In this document: in pieces, positions 60,218-64,000 of the stretch
Layout: the number at the start of each line of letters is the position of its first letter
How positions within the stretch are numbered: position 1 is the stretch's first letter
Assembly: GCA_023974075.1 (NCBI GenBank)
Contig: CM043797.1
Coordinates: 34,963,639-35,027,638 of the forward strand
Origin: Chaenocephalus aceratus
Lineage: Eukaryota > Chordata > Actinopteri > Perciformes > Channichthyidae
Length of the DNA stretch: 64,000 bases
Direction: 5' to 3'
The notes under the pieces: model-generated
Seen by the model: the letters and a program-made list of their open reading frames with translations, nothing else
Database searches by the model: none
What the model was told of the DNA's origin: nothing
Program-made: the position numbers and the translations under genes

Positions 60218-61225
60218 TTCATTCATTCATTCAATGTTCGCCTGTTCCGCGGTTCCACATTGTTTGTTGTGAGGAGTCTGATATATTTAGTATATTTATA
60301 TTTTAGTGCGACAGCCAGGGGTGACAGGCGCGTACGCGTCACAGGCAGCTTGCTGTTGCCAGATTGGGTGGTTTTCCGCATTATTTTGAAGCCTGTTTAC
60401 GGTGTGTTTTAACTGGGTTTTCGGCTGAAAGGCATATGAAATCTGGCACACTTTTGAACGCCGTTATAATACAGTGCTGAGAATGAACGCACTTTTGAAC
60501 GCCGTTATACAGCGCTGAGAATGAACGCGTTCTCAATTACGTTAATCTAGCGGAAATACAGTACGTTCAGTTCACGTTCGCCCAAAATATGAACGCGTTC
60601 ATGAACGATCGTTCATTGAACGCGTTCAGGTACATCACTGACTAAAGTAGCATTGATAATATAGTAACGTTACTGGCAGGACTGTTGATACTGATCCATA
60701 ACAGAAACTAATGCGCAAGTATCAGCCGTATCTCGCGTTACCTAATGCAAATCCGCACTACGTTACGGTGCTGTACCGGAGGGGAGAGAGAGAGCAGGGA
60801 ACCCAGGACTGAAAGCTAGCTAGCTTTCTTTTCCTGTTAGGGAAACTGTGGACTCGATGTCCTACTCGATTAACCTGCACAAACACAGTACTGCACTATG
60901 ATTACAAATGGTGAAATACAATGTCAAACTACCAAAAAATACCAGCTCACTAAAACACAACCGCTCAACTCAACGCAACTACTAACTATACCCGCGGTCA
61001 GAGAGCGGAGATGTTTACCCTTTGTGATGTAATATGACGCGTTTGACGTATGAGCTTAAAGAAAAGCCGTTTTTAAGAGCAGAGCTCAAAATTGCTCCTT
61101 TCCCTCTGAATTCCTGCCCTTATGTCTCGTAAAACATATCAAATCCTACATTCACTTTTTTAATTGTAATTTTCAAGCAAGTTTAAGCATAAATGTAGAA
61201 AAAACAACAACCTGCAAGATGCTCT

Positions 61226-61544
61226 TTAAAGAGCAACTTGCAGGTTAGACACACCAGTGAATAAATGTGTAGGAAAATGATGTATACACTAGATTTTCCA
61301 AAAAATATACAGAAATATACACTACAGTGACATCTAACGTCGTTTTTGTAAGACATTTTTACTTCCGCATACAAAAAGCCTCCCCACGTGACCTCCCGCG
61401 TGTGACGTAACATGGGGGAGAGCGGCCGGTCTAACGTATTAATAAACATGGATCACAATGCTAGTTTTGACACAGAAGAGGTTGAAAATATATTTTAGAA
61501 TGCATATAATTATAATTATGAGCCTGCTAGGCGTCCAAGAGACC
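61226..61544 (+). mobile_element. element E copy 2, truncated, sharing the TTAA of copy 1
   Basis: Starts at the same TTAA that ends copy 1 and is colinear with 58184-58524. The ATG (61448) opens MDHNASFDTEEVE but a TAG ends it after 16 codons (61498). A deletion of about 20 bp follows, then TATGAGCCTGCTAGGCGTCC. Homology stops after CCAAGAGACCA. Confidence 0.75.
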
Positions 61545-61712
61545 ACGGTTGCATTCCAATAGTCCATTTAGCTTAGGAACCTTCCTAACCAAGTGAAATG
61601 ACACGGAAGTACGTCAGTGGCAGCCATGTTAAGTGCCATTCCAATTCTCTAAATAAAAGGAAAGGAGGTTTCAAACTTCCTTTATAACCTCCTTTAGCTT
61701 AGGAACGATAGT
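61545..61712. mobile_element. small repeat between element E copy 2 and the DIRS element
   Basis: GGTTGCATTCCAATAGTCCA, TTTAGCTTAGGAACCTTCCT and a second TTTAGCTTAGGAACG form internal repeats. It reads like a short MITE or its end. The right edge runs into the DIRS terminal repeat. Confidence 0.4.
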
Positions 61713-62082
61713 TACGGCGGTCATCCGGGACTCATAGAACCGTAGTTACAGCCGTAACTATCAGAGGCGGTGCTTTTAGCACTGGATATGTCCATCGCAC
61801 GCATGCGCAGTTCGAGTACCTAATAACAACAAAGTCACCTGTGACCCACGTGACTACGGCTACATAGGCCGGCGTCACTAGTGGATCGGTTCCCAGAATC
61901 TTCTCGCGAGCACACAAGAATTCTGAGTGACCGGAAACTCTGGCGGTCATCCGGGACTCATAGAACCGTAGTTACAGCCGTAACTATCGTTCTATTTTGT
62001 CCCTACTGACCGCCAGAGGCGGTGCTTTTAGCACTGGATGACTATACCAACCATGTCATGAAGAATCCAAACACTTGCTTAC

Positions 62083-62760
62083 CTAGCTGGAAGCAGCGGA
62101 GGTCGGCAACAGGACCACGCCCAAAGGATGGGGAGTGGCGACATTGACCCGGTAGAACCTGGAGAATGTGCCAGACGATGCCCACGACGCCGCAGCGCAG
62201 ATGGTCTCCAGGGACACCCCTCTCAGGGCAGCCCAAGACGTTGAGATTTCCTTGTAGAGTGACATCTCACCCCTGATGGTGAGGGGCAGGCCACTGGCCC
62301 CACAGGCATGTGAGATTGTATCCACAACCCAGTGGGACAGCCGCTGCTTGGAGAGAGCACAGCCCCTTCTCGTGCCGCCATGGCAAATGAAGAGCTGCTC
62401 TGACTGTCGTATATTGGCCGTAGCACCAATATACGCCTCTAGGGCACGCACAGGGCACAGCAACTCAGGCGTGCCGTTCTCCTGTGGGACGTTAAAGCGC
62501 GCCAGCTGGATAGGCCGATTGGAGTGGGCTAGTGGAAGCACCTTGGGCAGGAACGCCACGTTCGGCCAGAGGGCAACACCCGAGCCATCGGAGTTCCACC
62601 TCAGGCATGTATCGCTCACGGAGAGGGCATGTAGCTCTCCAACTCGTTTCCCTGAGGTCGTGGAAAGCAGAAATGCTGCCTTTAAGGACAGCCACTTAAG
62701 CTCCACCTGGGCCAGGGGCTTAAAAGGAGGAGATGATGGGGCAGCAGGGGCAAGTCCCAA
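62083..62760 (-). pseudogene. DIRS tyrosine recombinase, broken at the H-x-x-R motif
   Basis: A frame of 225 codons on the minus strand. LLSTTSGKRVGELHALSVSD holds the first catalytic Arg. LCPVRALEAYI, then LSKQRLSHWVVDTISHA, and FSRFYRV with the nucleophilic Tyr follow in the usual order. The H-S-T-R codons (62261-62250) are present but out of frame: upstream and downstream indels shift the frame only across that motif, giving GEMSLYKEIS. The enzyme should be inactive. Function when intact: integration of circular DIRS DNA. Confidence 0.85.
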
Positions 62761-62806
62761 GCCGGAGCCCTCGGGGTGCTAGGGGAATGCTGCCGTAAAG
62801 CCCCTC

Positions 62807-63040
62807 TCAGGAAGAGGGACATCGACCTGTGGCACCCCACCGTGGCACCGTCGACCCGAATATGTCGGGCAGAAATAGCAGCCACATAAATTCAGAGTGG
62901 AGTGAGAACGCCCACTGTCTAGAAGGGACTGTTATCTGGGCAACAGCGTACCTGCTGTCCCAAGGAACACGCACATTCTTGCCCCCCAGTAGGGGTAGAA
63001 AGTGCGTGAGTGCAAGCTGCACAGCCCGAAGCTCTAGCAC
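62807..63040 (-). pseudogene. DIRS RNase H fragment
   Basis: MLELRAVQLALTHFLPLLGG followed by KNVRV matches the DIRS RNase H (ELRAV..AL..FLP). The acidic catalytic stretch after it (normally RTDN/S..V) has become PWDSRYAVAQ, and the following part is foreign or frameshifted. Just downstream of it lies the recombinase frame, as expected in DIRS order. Confidence 0.7.
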
Positions 63041-63292
63041 GTTGGCATGGCGTGCACCCTCCTGGGCAGACTACTGACCCTGAACGGTCCTGCCCTGACG
63101 TACTGCACCCCACTCTGAGAGACCGGCAAGCTAGTTGCCTCTGCACCGGCCCCTGGCTGAAGGGCCAACAGGAGCGACTTCGTCTGCTCCATGACGGCAG
63201 CTAACCGACCCACCTTAGAGGACAGCCTGTTTCTAGCCCTCTACCTGGGGGGTGAACCCATAGCCATCCCTCCATCAAGTCGCCGGGAACAG

Positions 63293-63592
63293 TCAGACTG
63301 AGCTGGAGGAAGTTGTGACGAGGAGAGGTGCCACCTCTGCGACTCTAGCCACTCTGAGCGCCTGAGGCATGAATCTACAGCTCATGCAGGCGCTTTGCGT
63401 GAGACCCTCCCTCAAATGCTCGAGGCCAAGGCAGAGGGGGGCAGCGGTCATGGCCATCCTCGGGCTCAAGAGAAGCCATACAGGCGCTACATGAATGAGC
63501 CAGTCTATAGGTAGCCGGATGCAGCGTAGCCGGGAGTGGGCGCGAGAACACAGCCTTCCCCAGCTACCTGCTGAACGGAAAGAGGAGAGCAA
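63293..63592 (-). pseudogene. DIRS gag zinc-motif fragment
   Basis: APLCLGLEHLREGLTQSACM followed by SCRFMPQALR resembles the CLG-x-H-L ... AC-x2-C region of fish DIRS gag proteins. A stop follows. Directly after it comes RNase H-like sequence, so the reverse-transcriptase region has been deleted. Recall-based. Confidence 0.5.
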
Positions 63593-63792
63593 TGCTCCTA
63601 CTCGCCGAAAACAAAGAGGGATGTAACTACACCCACGTTACCGGCAGAGGGAGCCGGAGCGAGAGCACTGCCTTCACCTAGCTGGATTAAATAAAGACGT
63701 TTAACAGGACAGCTTAGCCGGGTGGCTGCTGCTAGAATCAAGCAACACGTCTACCAGGAGCGGGGGCGAGAACACTGCCTTCACTGGTTGAG
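63530..63792. repeat. three diverged repeats, ~112 bp apart, in the DIRS region
   Basis: GGGCGCGAGAACACAGCCTT (about 63538), GGAGCGAGAGCACTGCCTT (about 63656) and GGGGGCGAGAACACTGCCTT (about 63761) recur, each followed by a CAC/CCC-AGCTGG- or ACTGG-type end. Probably DIRS leader repeats; nothing else is recognised to the right edge. Confidence 0.5.
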
Positions 63793-64000
63793 TTCATAAT
63801 GAATGCCAGGTGCAGCGTACCTAGATAATATAATATTGGGAGGATGAAATCCTCTTTAATGGCCACACATGCAGAGCACACAGCACTCACAGTGAAGATT
63901 GTTCTCTGCATATCATCCTAGTACAGTAATAGTATACTAGAGTCTAGTAGGAGCAGTAAATACCACGATATAGCGCTACTGCACAGCCGGCCACAGCTCC

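Larger units (their letters stand above)
58683..60640 (-). mobile_element. hAT transposon L (1958 bp), with a nested hAT inside
   Basis: Begins CAGTGTTGGGAAAGTTCACT and ends GGTACATCACTG; the outermost CAGTG is inverted at the right end. The perfect 8-bp duplication ACTAAAGT flanks it (58675-58682 and 60641-60648), a hAT hallmark. Subterminal GAACTAGTTCAGTTCA and GAACGCGTTCA repeats occur at both ends. It carries only the BED zinc-finger exon of a transposase, so it is non-autonomous. It is inserted in element E, beyond the P2RX7A-like exon. Confidence 0.92.
58180..61229 (+). mobile_element. TTAA-flanked element E copy 1 carrying a P2RX7A-like exon
   Basis: TTAA at 58180-58183 and 61226-61229. 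Left end AGAGCAACTTCCAGGTT and right end AACCTGCAAGATGCTCT are imperfect inverted repeats. Without the hAT insertion at 58683-60640 it is about 1.1 kb. It contains a promoter-like block, a short coding exon with a splice donor, and AT-rich 3' sequence. TTAA targets and an RRRG-type terminus fit Kolobok transposons; piggyBac is the alternative. No transposase is seen. Confidence 0.65.
57273..64000 (+). other. bace2 intron 1 (start), filled with mobile DNA
   Basis: No second bace2 exon (which should carry a DTGSS motif) is visible to the right edge, so this is taken as intron 1. It consists almost wholly of the elements listed separately. Confidence 0.7.
61713..64000 (-). mobile_element. DIRS-type retrotransposon, internally deleted, running off the window
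   Basis: Two direct copies of a terminal-repeat block (GGCGGTCATCCGGGACTCAT ... CCGTAACTATC ... AGAGGCGGTGCTTTTAGCAC) lie at about 61717-61790 and 61942-62040. The first lacks 26 bp after AACTATC. Further right, on the minus strand, come a tyrosine-recombinase gene, an RNase H piece and a gag zinc-motif piece, the DIRS gene set without its reverse transcriptase. DIRS elements integrate through a tyrosine recombinase, not an integrase. The left part of the element is outside the window. Confidence 0.82.

Overview
The window is vertebrate nuclear DNA, almost certainly from a ray-finned (teleost) fish. It holds two exon-sparse gene ends, long introns, many CA/GT microsatellites and a dense, nested population of transposon types common in fish (hAT, Tc1/mariner-IS630, TTAA-flanked MITEs, PIF/Harbinger-like, an L2-type LINE with a tRNA-SINE, and a DIRS retroelement). 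No rRNA or functional tRNA gene, CRISPR array, operon or bacterial-style regulatory site is visible.

Host genes. The minus strand carries the 5' end of dscam: exon 1 (start codon at 34093), exon 2 (12595-12278) and exon 3 (10317-10171), joined by phase-1 introns and encoding the signal peptide, Ig1 and the first half of Ig2. Everything from 1 to 10170 is therefore dscam intron 3, and exon 4 onward lies to the left of the window. The plus strand carries exon 1 of bace2 (56988-57272), transcribed away from dscam, with the rest of the gene to the right. The head-to-head dscam/bace2 order matches human chromosome 21q22. Between the two starts (about 34.1-57.0 kb) I find no other host coding gene.

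Mobile DNA. Several elements have ends and target-site duplications (TSDs) that can be read directly. A terminal-inverted-repeat (TIR) element at 2126-3311 is split by a Harbinger-like insertion, and a second copy lies at 54001-55073. A 3.3 kb element with TIRs of about 660 bp occupies 20041-23325. An IS630/Tc1-type element with a broken three-exon transposase occupies 37121-40484; part of its coding region has expanded into a 27-bp minisatellite. A palindromic Tc1-like element with telomere-like repeats at its centre lies at 48842-49683. Two hAT elements are nested one inside the other (58683-60640 and 59138-60157), both with perfect 8-bp TSDs. A DIRS retroelement with a deleted body runs from about 61.7 kb past the right edge.

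Most unusual region. At 58180-61229, in bace2 intron 1, a TTAA-flanked element carries a candidate first coding exon resembling the P2X7-receptor-tail-like (P2RX7A) family of fish proteins, behind a compact promoter-like block. A second, decayed copy abuts it and shares the same TTAA. This looks like a mobile element that contains or has captured a gene. The family assignment is from recall and needs a database search.
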